Shown: one piece after another, positions 7,334 to 14,844 of the stretch
How positions within the stretch are numbered: the first letter of the stretch is position 1
Layout of the letters: each line of letters opens with the position of its first letter
NCBI GenBank assembly: GCA_012515235.1
Contig: JAAYYU010000350.1
Location: 1 to 42,032 of the forward strand
DNA length: 42,032 nt
Source: Candidatus Anammoximicrobium sp.
Lineage (GTDB): Bacteria > Planctomycetota > Planctomycetia > Pirellulales > Pirellulaceae
Reading direction: 5' to 3'
Notes under the pieces: generated by a model
The model's database searches: none
Told to the model about the DNA's origin: nothing
The model's input: the letters and a program-made list of their open reading frames with translations, nothing else
Made by a program: the position numbers and the translations under genes

Positions 7334-8710
7334 CTACTTGAGTTGCGGTTCGCCGGGCACCACTCCGGCCTGATGGATTTTCACGGCTTCCTGGATCTCG
7401 GCGATCACTTTCGGATGGTCGCCAGCCACATCGCGTTTCTCGGACGGATCGCGGCCCAGGTGGAACAGCAGCGGCGGCTCATGGACCTCCGCCTTCGGCT
7501 GGCCGTAGCCGGTTTGTGTCTTGAAATGCGCCTTCCATTGGCCCAGGCGAGCCGCGAACAATTGGTCGCCGCGATAGTAGAAAAACGGCCGCTGCGGCAA
7601 CGGTCTGCCCTCGAACAGCAGCGGCCCAAGATCGGTGCCATCCAGGGTCACGCGATCGGGCGCCGGCGCGCCGGCCAGCGCCAGCGCGGTCGGCAACAAG
7701 TCCATCGCGTGCGCCAGTTCGGCCGTCACCCCCGGCCGGATGCGGCTCGGCATCCAGGCGATGCCCGGCTCACGCATGCCGCCCTCCCACGTACTGCCTT
7801 TGCCGTCCCGCAACAGGCCCGCGCTGCCGCCCTGGTTGCCCATGATCAGCCAGGGGCCGTTGTCGCTGGTGAAGAAGACGAGCGTCCGCTGCGCGAGCCC
7901 TTCCTTGGTCAACGTGTCCAGAATTTGGCCCACGCTCCAATCGAGTTCCTCAACCGCGTCGCCGTAGATGCCGGCGCGGCTCTGGCCCTTGAATGCCGTC
8001 GAGGCGAACAGCGGCACGTGGGGGAAGGTGTGGGCGAAATAGAGGAAAAACGGTCCGGCCTTGTTCTCGCGGATGAACTGCTTCGCGTACTCCGTGTAAC
8101 GCCGCGTGAGCGTCGTCTGGTCGGCGGGTTGCTCGACCACTTGGCCGTCGCGCAGCAAGGGCACGTTCCAGCCATCGTGCGGCGGATCGGGCGAGCCGGA
8201 CGCGCCGCGAGGCAGGCCGGGGCGGGCGTCCATGTCGTTGGAGTACGGCAGGCCGAAGCTGTGCTCGAAGCCCTGATCCAGCGGCCGCCCGCCGGGGTGG
8301 ATGCCCAAGTGCCACTTGCCGATGTGCGCCGTGGCGTAGCCATGCGGCTTCAGCGCCTCCGCAATCGTGATTTCCGATGGCGGCAGACCGCCGGCCGAGT
8401 TGGGAAACAGCACCCGCCGATTCCCGCACATGCCGCTGCGGATCGGATACCGCCCGGTCAGGATCGCCGCCCGGCTGGGCGTGCAGACCTCCGCCGCCGA
8501 GTAGAAATCCGTGAACCGCAACCCCTCCGCCGCCATCCGGTCCAAATGCGGTGTGCGAATCGTGGGGGAGCCATAACAGCCCAAGTCGCCATAACCCAAA
8601 TCGTCCGCGAAAATGATCACGAGATTGGCCCGGTCGGCGGCGTGGGCCGTTACGCAGAGGGCGAGCGACGCCGAAATCAGGCTGGCACGAAGCAGGATTG
8701 ATGTCTTCAT
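7334..8710 (-). CDS. Arylsulfatase, S1 family, 458 residues
   Basis: Start chosen at ATG 8708-8710, because a signal peptide follows at once (MKTSILLRASLISASLALCVTAHA); the frame is open further upstream but out of register with the preceding gene. The metal-binding VIIFADDLGYGDLGCYG is at about 31-47. CTPSRAAILTGRYPIRSG gives the formylglycine-forming Cys76. GKWHLGIHPGG and FTSDNGPW are further conserved blocks typical of arylsulfatase A/GALNS-like enzymes. Length is normal for the family. Its ATG overlaps the TGA of the preceding exo/endonuclease-fold gene (ATGA, 8707-8710), so the two are probably cotranscribed and translationally coupled. Confidence 0.95.
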   Translation of the reverse strand: MKTSILLRASLISASLALCVTAHAADRANLVIIFADDLGYGDLGCYGSPTIRTPHLDRMAAEGLRFTDFYSAAEVCTPSRAAILTGRYPIRSGMCGNRRVLFPNSAGGLPPSEITIAEALKPHGYATAHIGKWHLGIHPGGRPLDQGFEHSFGLPYSNDMDARPGLPRGASGSPDPPHDGWNVPLLRDGQVVEQPADQTTLTRRYTEYAKQFIRENKAGPFFLYFAHTFPHVPLFASTAFKGQSRAGIYGDAVEELDWSVGQILDTLTKEGLAQRTLVFFTSDNGPWLIMGNQGGSAGLLRDGKGSTWEGGMREPGIAWMPSRIRPGVTAELAHAMDLLPTALALAGAPAPDRVTLDGTDLGPLLFEGRPLPQRPFFYYRGDQLFAARLGQWKAHFKTQTGYGQPKAEVHEPPLLFHLGRDPSEKRDVAGDHPKVIAEIQEAVKIHQAGVVPGEPQLK

Positions 8711-9657
8711 GGCGTTGTTCCCAAAGGAAGGTTGGATGGGGGGCCGGCGCGCAGCAACGCGGTCACGGGAAAGTGGTCGGACGGCGTGCGGCCGTCGCGG
8801 GCGGTGCGGTCGATGCCGGCCTGGACGATCTGCCAATCCCGCGAGACGCCGATCCAGTCGATCCGGGCTCCGCTGACCGAGTCGGCCTTGAAGCCCGTGA
8901 ACGTGCCTTCGTTCGGCCCGGACTCAGGATGCGCGGTGCGGAACGCGTCGACCAGCGGCGACGGCTGATCTTCGATCGGTCCGAACAGCGCGCGATACGG
9001 TTCGCTGCTCTCGGCGGCGTTGAAGTCTCCGGTAACAATCACACGGCAGCCCTGGCCGAACGCCGGAATCTGACGGCGGAGCAAGCGAGCGGATTCGACG
9101 CGGGCCTGTTTGCCGAGGTGGTCGAAGTGGGTGTTCAAGAAGAGGATCGGCGGCGTCTGGGCTGCGCGGCGGTCGCGCAACTTGACCCACGTCACCATCC
9201 GCGGCAGCGAGCTGTCCCAGCTCTTGCTGCCCGGCTGGTCCGGCGTGTCGCTGAGCCAGAAGTGGCCGCCGGCGAGCTTTTCGAATCGTGCCTTTCGGAA
9301 ATACAGCGCCATCATCTCGCCGCTCTCCCGGCCGTCGTTGCGACCCACGCCCAGACAATCGTAGTCCGGCAAATTCTGAGCCAGGTAATCCCGCTGAAAG
9401 CCGACCGTCTCCTGCGTGCCGAGCAAATCCGGATCAAACGCCTTGATCGTCTGGACCAGGAACTCCTTCCGACGGTCCCAGTGATTTTCGCCGTCATTGG
9501 CCGTGCCGTAACGGAGGTTGAAACTCATCACCCGCGCGTCGCCGGCTTGCTCGTCCGCGGGAAAGGCGGCGGGAAGGCACAGCATGACGGTCCACGTCGT
9601 GATCATGCCCGCCACGAGGGACAGGCGGAGATCAAATCGCGTTCTGGTCGTTGGCAT
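8707..9657 (-). CDS. Secreted endonuclease/exonuclease/phosphatase-fold protein
   Basis: 316 residues from ATG 9655-9657; an internal start at M18 would also leave a signal-like segment. A hydrophobic export segment (about 10-34) is followed by EEP-fold motifs: VMSFNLRYGT, DLLGTQETVGFQ (catalytic Glu), FLNTHFDHLG, VIVTGDFNA (Asp/Asn pair), ARIDWIGVS and TPSDHFPVTA (catalytic His). The full active-site set is present, so it should be a Mg-dependent phosphodiesterase or phosphatase, exported from the cytosol. The substrate is unknown; family members cut DNA, inositol phosphates or sphingomyelin. It lies between sulfatases in one operon-like run: 53 bp after the upstream sulfatase gene, and overlapping the next by ATGA. 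Confidence 0.93.
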   Translation of the reverse strand: MPTTRTRFDLRLSLVAGMITTWTVMLCLPAAFPADEQAGDARVMSFNLRYGTANDGENHWDRRKEFLVQTIKAFDPDLLGTQETVGFQRDYLAQNLPDYDCLGVGRNDGRESGEMMALYFRKARFEKLAGGHFWLSDTPDQPGSKSWDSSLPRMVTWVKLRDRRAAQTPPILFLNTHFDHLGKQARVESARLLRRQIPAFGQGCRVIVTGDFNAAESSEPYRALFGPIEDQPSPLVDAFRTAHPESGPNEGTFTGFKADSVSGARIDWIGVSRDWQIVQAGIDRTARDGRTPSDHFPVTALLRAGPPSNLPLGTTP

Positions 9658-9710
9658 TGGTAGTCCTGTCGTCTGCTGGCGAGAAATGTCCTGAGCCCTT
9701 GGTCGTTGGT

Positions 9711-11243
9711 TTACTCCGGAATGGGGTCGTTGCGTCGGACGGTTTTGCCCTCCCAGACGGCTTCGTCGGTCGTCCGGTCGTACGTGAGCACGCGATGGGC
9801 ACTGCCGGGCGCGGGCGGCTGGTCGATCTTCGGCAGCCAGCGGCGGTGCTCCTCGATCACGGCGGCGTACTCGGCGCGGCCGGCCAGGTTGGTCCATTCC
9901 CGCGGGTCGCTCTGCATATCGTACAACTCTTCGCTGCCGTCGGCATAGCGGATGTACCGCCAGCGCTCGCTGCGGATGCCGTGATTGCCCTGGTTGTGGC
10001 TGGTGATGGCGGGACGCTCCCGTGGGGCCGCGGCGTCCCGGAGTTGCGGCAGCAGGCTGATGCCCTCCAGATCGGTCCGCGGCGGCAGGCCGCACAGTTC
10101 GACGAGCGTGGGATAGATGTCCAGCAACTCGGCGGGCCGGGTGCAACGCTGGCCCGCTTGGACGCCCGGCCCGGCGAAGACCAGCGGCACGCGGGTGCTG
10201 CGGTCCCACAGCGTGTTCTTGCCCGTGATGCCCTTCTCACCCAAGTGCCAGCCGTGATCGCCCCAGACGACGACCACCGTGTTGTCGGCCAGACCGCATT
10301 CGTCGAGCGCGTCCAGAATCCGGCCGATTTGTGAATCGACGAACGTCGTGCAGGCGAGGTAGCTGCGGACCAGGTTCTTCCATTGATGGTTCTCCTTGAC
10401 CCATTTCAGCCGCGGTTCGGGCAGTTCCCAGTGCAGGTACCAGGAGAACCGCGGCGTGTCGTTCCGGTCGTCTTCGCGGATGACCGGCAACACGCTGTCG
10501 TCGTCGGGGTACAGGTCGTACCATTTCTGTGTCACGTAGCAGGGCACGTGCGGCAGGAAGAAGCCCGCGGCCAGGAAGAACGGCTGGTCGCGCGGCACGC
10601 TGCGGATCTGCGCGACGGTCCAACTGGCCACCTGATAGTCGCCCTTGTCCTCGTCGCGGTGCGGGAACACGCCCCAGTCCATCAGCGGGTGGTCGCCCAT
10701 AGGCGTAGGCGGGATGAGTTTCTTCTCCGGCCTGGCGCCGATCCCGCCGGCCGTGCCGCGAACCTGGAATTCCGGCGGCGGCTCGGCGGCCGGCACGCCC
10801 GGCTTTCTCTTGGCTTTCGACTTTGCTCCGCCGCCGCCCGTGCCGCCGTGATAGATCTTGCCGGTGGCCAGCGTGCGGTAGCCGTGGGCGGCGAAGTGCT
10901 GAGGGAGCGCCACGCGATCCTTCCACGCCGGGACGTTGCGGAACCACGGGGCCAGGCCGTAGATGCCGGTGGTCGTGGGCCGCAGGCCGAGCAGCAGACT
11001 GGTGCGGCAGGGATTGCACAGCGGCGATTGGATATGGGCGTTCAAAAACGCCGTGCCGCGCGCCGCCAGAGCGTCGATGTGCGGTGTCTTGGCCAGCGGA
11101 TGGCCGCCCAAGTGGCCGATCCAATCGTTCTGGTCGTCGATGGCAATGAACAGCACGTTCGGCCGCGGCGCGGCGGCCCAAGCCGGCCGCGGCGCGGCCA
11201 GCAAGCTCGCCAATGCCAAGGTAAGGAAAAGGCAGCGATTCAT
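9711..11243 (-). CDS. Sulfatase, iduronate-2-sulfatase/choline-sulfatase-like
   Basis: 510 residues. Signal peptide MNRCLFLTLALASLLAAPRPAWA, then PNVLFIAIDDQNDWIGHLGGHP (28-49), a form of the metal-binding segment seen in iduronate-2-sulfatase-like enzymes. The signature CNPCRTSLLLG starts at Cys76. Later blocks are ATGKIYHGG, FFLAAGFFLPHVP, VVVWGDHGWHLGEKG (metal site) and a C-terminal EELYDMQSDPREWTNLAG. Likely exported and dependent on formylglycine formation. It is the probable first gene of a run continuing into the EEP-fold gene (53 bp) and the next sulfatase. The substrate is not determinable. Confidence 0.95.
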   Translation of the reverse strand: MNRCLFLTLALASLLAAPRPAWAAAPRPNVLFIAIDDQNDWIGHLGGHPLAKTPHIDALAARGTAFLNAHIQSPLCNPCRTSLLLGLRPTTTGIYGLAPWFRNVPAWKDRVALPQHFAAHGYRTLATGKIYHGGTGGGGAKSKAKRKPGVPAAEPPPEFQVRGTAGGIGARPEKKLIPPTPMGDHPLMDWGVFPHRDEDKGDYQVASWTVAQIRSVPRDQPFFLAAGFFLPHVPCYVTQKWYDLYPDDDSVLPVIREDDRNDTPRFSWYLHWELPEPRLKWVKENHQWKNLVRSYLACTTFVDSQIGRILDALDECGLADNTVVVVWGDHGWHLGEKGITGKNTLWDRSTRVPLVFAGPGVQAGQRCTRPAELLDIYPTLVELCGLPPRTDLEGISLLPQLRDAAAPRERPAITSHNQGNHGIRSERWRYIRYADGSEELYDMQSDPREWTNLAGRAEYAAVIEEHRRWLPKIDQPPAPGSAHRVLTYDRTTDEAVWEGKTVRRNDPIPE

Positions 11244-11292
11244 GGGTTGGTGCCTGGGGGGTTAAGGTTTGTGGTGACCATTGTGGACCGGC

Positions 11293-11350
11293 ACTGTAGA
11301 CCGCTCGCTCCGCGAGCGGATTTCCTCTCGCGGAGCGAGAGGCCTACGGT
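11293..11350. repeat. REP double-hairpin element, copy E
   Basis: A 58-nt element with outer arms ACTGTAGA / CCTACGGT, left hairpin CCGCTCGC-TCC-GCGAGCGG, linker ATTT, and right hairpin CCTCTCGC-GGA-GCGAGAGG. It lies at the 3' end of the sulfatase gene at 11344-12762 and provides its TAG stop (11344-11346). It is the last copy in the window; none was found beyond 11.4 kb. Confidence 0.92.
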
Positions 11351-12762
11351 TTCCGCTTCCTCTTCTTGGGCTTGGGTGCCGGCTTGTCCTTCACGGACTG
11401 CTGAAACTGCCGATCGAGTTCCGCCGGGCGGGCGTCCTGGAACTGATCGAGCACTGTTTGCAGCTTCTTCGCCGCCGCCGCAGCCTCGCCCTCCAACCGG
11501 GCGACCTCCTGCGGTGTCGCCTCATCGGCATCGGCCGTCAGGTCGAAGAACCGGCCATCGCGATACAGCTTGTACTGGTGGTCCGCGGCGAATTCGCGCA
11601 CGGTCAAGTCCGCTCGCTGGCGCGGCGAGTACCAGCAGTACAGCCACTGGCGCGGTGTCCCCCGCTCGCCCCGCAGTTGCGGCAGGAAACTCACGCCGTC
11701 GATGCCCGCCGGCACGCTCGCGCCCGCCGCCTCGCAGATCGTGGGCAGAAAGTCGGCGCTGCTGATCAGGTCGCCGCAGACCCGGCCGGCTTGGATCGCG
11801 GCAGGCCAACTCACGATCAGCGGCACGTGCGTGCCGCGGCGCGTGGTGCGGCCCTTGCCGCCCCGATAGTCGCTGCCCTGGAAACGGCTGGTCACGCTGC
11901 CGTGCGTGCCGTTGTCGCCCAGGAACATCAGCAGCGTCTTGTCGCGGATGCCCAGTTCGCCGAGCTTGGCATTCACGCGGCCGATCATCTTGTCCGTCCA
12001 CGCGGTCATGTCGGCGAAATGTTTGACGTCGCGGTTCACCTGTTCGCCGATCGCTTTCGGGTCCCAGTCCGGACTGTCCGGCGTGGGCTGAAAGGGATCG
12101 TGCGTCAGGATCATCGGATAATAGAGGAAGAAGGGCCGGTCTTTGTGGCGGGTAATGAAGTCGAGCGCGAAATCGTTGACTAACTCCGGCCCGTACTGGC
12201 CGTCGTTAAAGTCCTTTTCCACGCCGTCGTATTCCAGCCCGCAATTGGCGTAGCGCGGCGGGCGGCGTGTGTGCTGCCACAAACACGCTTCGTCAAAGCC
12301 AAAGTGCTGCGGCGAATCCTCCTCCCGCCCCAACTGCCACTTGCCGCAGATGCCCGTGGCGTACCCGGCCTGCTTGACCAGCTGCGCGAATGTGGTTTCC
12401 GACCGCATCAGCGTGCCGAACTGGAGGTAGTTCCGCGCGTTGTACCGCCCCGTCATCAGCTGTACGCGCGTCGGCGTACACAGCGGCTGGACATGGCAGT
12501 GCTCGAAGCGCACGCCCGCGGCGGCCAGCCGGTCCAGGTTGGGCGTCTGGTAACTCTGCCCGCCGTTGGCCGTCACGCACTCGTATCCGAAATCGTCGGC
12601 CATGATCAGGATCACGTTTGGCTTCGCGGCAAGCGATCCCGCAGGACTCAGCAGAACGACCGCCGACCAAAGCCAAGCGGCCGGCCTTGCGAAAGAGACG
12701 CCTTTGTGCAACAGCGAAGCAAACGCGGCACCGGATGAGACGAACATCAAAACGCCTTTCAT
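11344..12762 (-). CDS. Sulfatase, S1 family, with basic C-terminal tail
   Basis: 472 residues from ATG 12760-12762, preferred over an upstream ATG because AGGTG lies 7 nt before it and a membrane/signal segment follows (about 5-46, AAWLWSAVVLLSPAGSLAA). PNVILIMADDFGYE is the metal-binding strand; CTPTRVQLMTGRYNARNY carries the formylglycine-forming Cys95; GICGKWQLG and MFLGDNGTHGS are further conserved blocks. The protein ends in a Lys/Pro/Arg-rich tail (KPAPKPKKRKRKP), and its stop codon falls inside REP copy E. It is transcribed away from the M14 peptidase gene, with a shared 310-bp upstream region. Substrate unknown. Confidence 0.94.
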   Translation of the reverse strand: MKGVLMFVSSGAAFASLLHKGVSFARPAAWLWSAVVLLSPAGSLAAKPNVILIMADDFGYECVTANGGQSYQTPNLDRLAAAGVRFEHCHVQPLCTPTRVQLMTGRYNARNYLQFGTLMRSETTFAQLVKQAGYATGICGKWQLGREEDSPQHFGFDEACLWQHTRRPPRYANCGLEYDGVEKDFNDGQYGPELVNDFALDFITRHKDRPFFLYYPMILTHDPFQPTPDSPDWDPKAIGEQVNRDVKHFADMTAWTDKMIGRVNAKLGELGIRDKTLLMFLGDNGTHGSVTSRFQGSDYRGGKGRTTRRGTHVPLIVSWPAAIQAGRVCGDLISSADFLPTICEAAGASVPAGIDGVSFLPQLRGERGTPRQWLYCWYSPRQRADLTVREFAADHQYKLYRDGRFFDLTADADEATPQEVARLEGEAAAAAKKLQTVLDQFQDARPAELDRQFQQSVKDKPAPKPKKRKRKP

Positions 12763-13072
12763 GAACCGCACCTGATCACGCGCAGCGAAGCTGACCACGA
12801 AGCCCAACAACTCCGCCTCGCCGATATCGGAGGCTCGGCAGTCAACGGCAACTACAACGGAGTTTTAACTGCCGCCGACAACGATTGCAAGCTTTTCACG
12901 GGCGACGTTTCCCAATGGAACATCGTCTGGTAGACTAAGCTCATTCAAGCTGCTCACCGGCCGAGCGCGTCGGCAGCTGAAAACTCGCGTTTACGATCGC
13001 CCACGCCCACTTGTTCGGGCCATACTACTGGACGAATTGGGAACGGTCGTTTGACCTAGGAAGGAAGATGCC
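12763..13072. other. Divergent intergenic region, 310 bp
   Basis: Separates the divergent sulfatase (-) and M14 peptidase (+) genes, so both promoters should be here. AGGAAGG (about 13059-13065) precedes the peptidase start. I saw no convincing operator, hairpin or small gene. Confidence 0.5.
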
Positions 13073-14731
13073 ATGTCCGACGATTACCCTAAGCCTGTGG
13101 CTCGGCCGGAAGAAACCAGTCGGCGGGAATTCCTGGAGCGGAGCGCACGCATTGCGGCTGCCGCAGCCCTGGCGGGCGCGCCGGCGGCGGGACTGGCGGC
13201 GGAGGAGAACAAGGAAAACGCTGGAGACAACTGGGCCGGTCCGCCCGTCTGGCCGCCGTTCGAGAAGGTCGAGGCCGTGCTAAAGCACTGGGCCGAAGCG
13301 CATGCCGACCGCCTGCGACTGGACGTCCTGGGACACTCGGCCCAGGGGCGAGCCCTGTACGCGGTGCGACTGACCGACCCCACAGTCGGCGATGCCGACA
13401 AGGAACATGCGCTGATTACGGCCCTGCACGCCGGCCTGGAGCGGTCGGGCTCGAACACGGTGTTGAGCATCATCGAGTGGCTATTGTCCGACGAACCGGT
13501 GGCCTGCGAGATCCTTCGCCGCCAGATCGTCGTGGCGCTGCCCATTCCCGCCCCCGACCAATACGAAGCGGGTCAGTGGACTTCGGTCTACAACGCCTGG
13601 ACCCTCGACGGCCCGCGCGATCCCGAACGTTCGCCCGAGGCCGTGGCCGTCCAGCGCGTGATGGACCAGTACCAGCCCGAAGTACATGCCGACATCCACG
13701 GCACCAACCTGAATTTCGCCCGTTACATCATGTTTGAAAACTCCGGCGCCTCGTACTCAAACGTGGCGCTGCGCCCCTATCACCGTGACATCATCCGGCA
13801 GATGGACGAAGCCGCACTGGCCGAAGGCTACGGGTCCGATACGGCGGAATGCGACGCCGAACGCGTGTTCTGGGGACCCGATGTGGACTCGATGCGGTCC
13901 AAGGCGTGGCTCGGCCGGGCGCGGATCTATGCGGCCATCTACTGTTACTATCGTTACCACACCCTGGTCTCCGCCTCCGAGGTGGGCTGGGAGCGAAGCG
14001 GCGTGTTGCGCCATCGGCGCTTGCTCCAAATTGGCAACGAGACCTGGCCCGGCGAATACGCGGCCGGCTATCCCACGCGCGTGCTCATGTCGAATACCCA
14101 TGCCCAATTGACGGCCTACGGCGTGACGGCCGCGGCGCGGCGAGCCAGTCGCGTGGAGTTGTGGAACAAGCTTCCGCAGCTGACGCTGGGAATCGTCGAT
14201 CCGGTGGTCGAAGGCCGAGCGACGTGCGCGTGCGCCACGTCGCCTGCCGCCGCGCGCCGGTGGCTGTCCGGCCGCTCGCTGGCGGCAGTGGTCGAGTCAC
14301 TGCGGAGTCATCCGCGGATGAATGCCGCGGCGATCGCCGAGTTCGCAGCCGGTTGGCCCGCCGGCCAGAACCATCCGGAGGCGTACCTCGGTCTGCAAAG
14401 CGGGGCTGCAGATCAAGGCACTTCGCCCATCGGCGGCCCTGGCGCGGTCGTGCCGGCAACCGACTCCAGCCTCATCAAGAACGGACTGTGCCTGCGCTTG
14501 CGTTTGCCGTACAGCAAGGCGCGGATCTTGGACCTGCGCCTCAACGGCTACCCGGTGCATGCGTCGGCGGCGGACGGCTTCGTCGAGTGGTCCGCGCGCG
14601 GTTGCCGATTCATCCAGCTCAACCTCTCCCCTGCCCGGCTGCAGACCGACGACTTGTTCCTGGTCACCTGCCGCTACGACCCCGGCGAGCAACGCGAACA
14701 CTGGGACACTTGGCGGCGGCTGGGAAAGTGA
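13073..14731 (+). CDS. Tat-exported M14 zinc carboxypeptidase-like protein
   Basis: 552 residues. The N-terminus has a twin-arginine signal: SRREFLERSARIAAAAALAGAP with Arg17-Arg18, so folded export is likely. The body resembles M14 metallocarboxypeptidases: a VLGHSAQGRALYAVRL strand, LHAGLERSGSNTV (first zinc-ligand region, His119), VHADIHGTN (second His region, His209) and a C-terminal ASEVGWERSG that could hold the catalytic Glu. The first motif is HAGLE instead of the family's HxxE, so zinc binding is uncertain. About 150 further C-terminal residues look like an accessory beta domain. ATG 13073 has a clear AGGAAGG about 8 nt upstream. Convergent with the peroxiredoxin gene. Confidence 0.78.
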   Translation: MSDDYPKPVARPEETSRREFLERSARIAAAAALAGAPAAGLAAEENKENAGDNWAGPPVWPPFEKVEAVLKHWAEAHADRLRLDVLGHSAQGRALYAVRLTDPTVGDADKEHALITALHAGLERSGSNTVLSIIEWLLSDEPVACEILRRQIVVALPIPAPDQYEAGQWTSVYNAWTLDGPRDPERSPEAVAVQRVMDQYQPEVHADIHGTNLNFARYIMFENSGASYSNVALRPYHRDIIRQMDEAALAEGYGSDTAECDAERVFWGPDVDSMRSKAWLGRARIYAAIYCYYRYHTLVSASEVGWERSGVLRHRRLLQIGNETWPGEYAAGYPTRVLMSNTHAQLTAYGVTAAARRASRVELWNKLPQLTLGIVDPVVEGRATCACATSPAAARRWLSGRSLAAVVESLRSHPRMNAAAIAEFAAGWPAGQNHPEAYLGLQSGAADQGTSPIGGPGAVVPATDSSLIKNGLCLRLRLPYSKARILDLRLNGYPVHASAADGFVEWSARGCRFIQLNLSPARLQTDDLFLVTCRYDPGEQREHWDTWRRLGK

Positions 14732-14774
14732 CGGGGCATCGGACAAAACGAAGTCCCGTCAAAACGCTGGACGG

Positions 14775-14805
14775 CGGCCCTGCCGCCCTCCGGGGGGCAG
14801 GGCCG
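14775..14805. terminator. GC-rich hairpin between convergent genes
   Basis: CGGCCCTGCC (14775-14784) pairs with GGCAGGGCCG (14796-14805). It lies between the ends of the M14 peptidase gene (+) and the peroxiredoxin gene (-). A second hairpin, GCGGCGAC-GGGT-GTCGCCGC, is at 14816-14835. Neither has a clear U-tract, so termination is inferred from position. Confidence 0.45.
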
Positions 14806-14844
14806 AGCATCTGACGCGGCGACGGGTGTCGCCGCAGACTCAGC

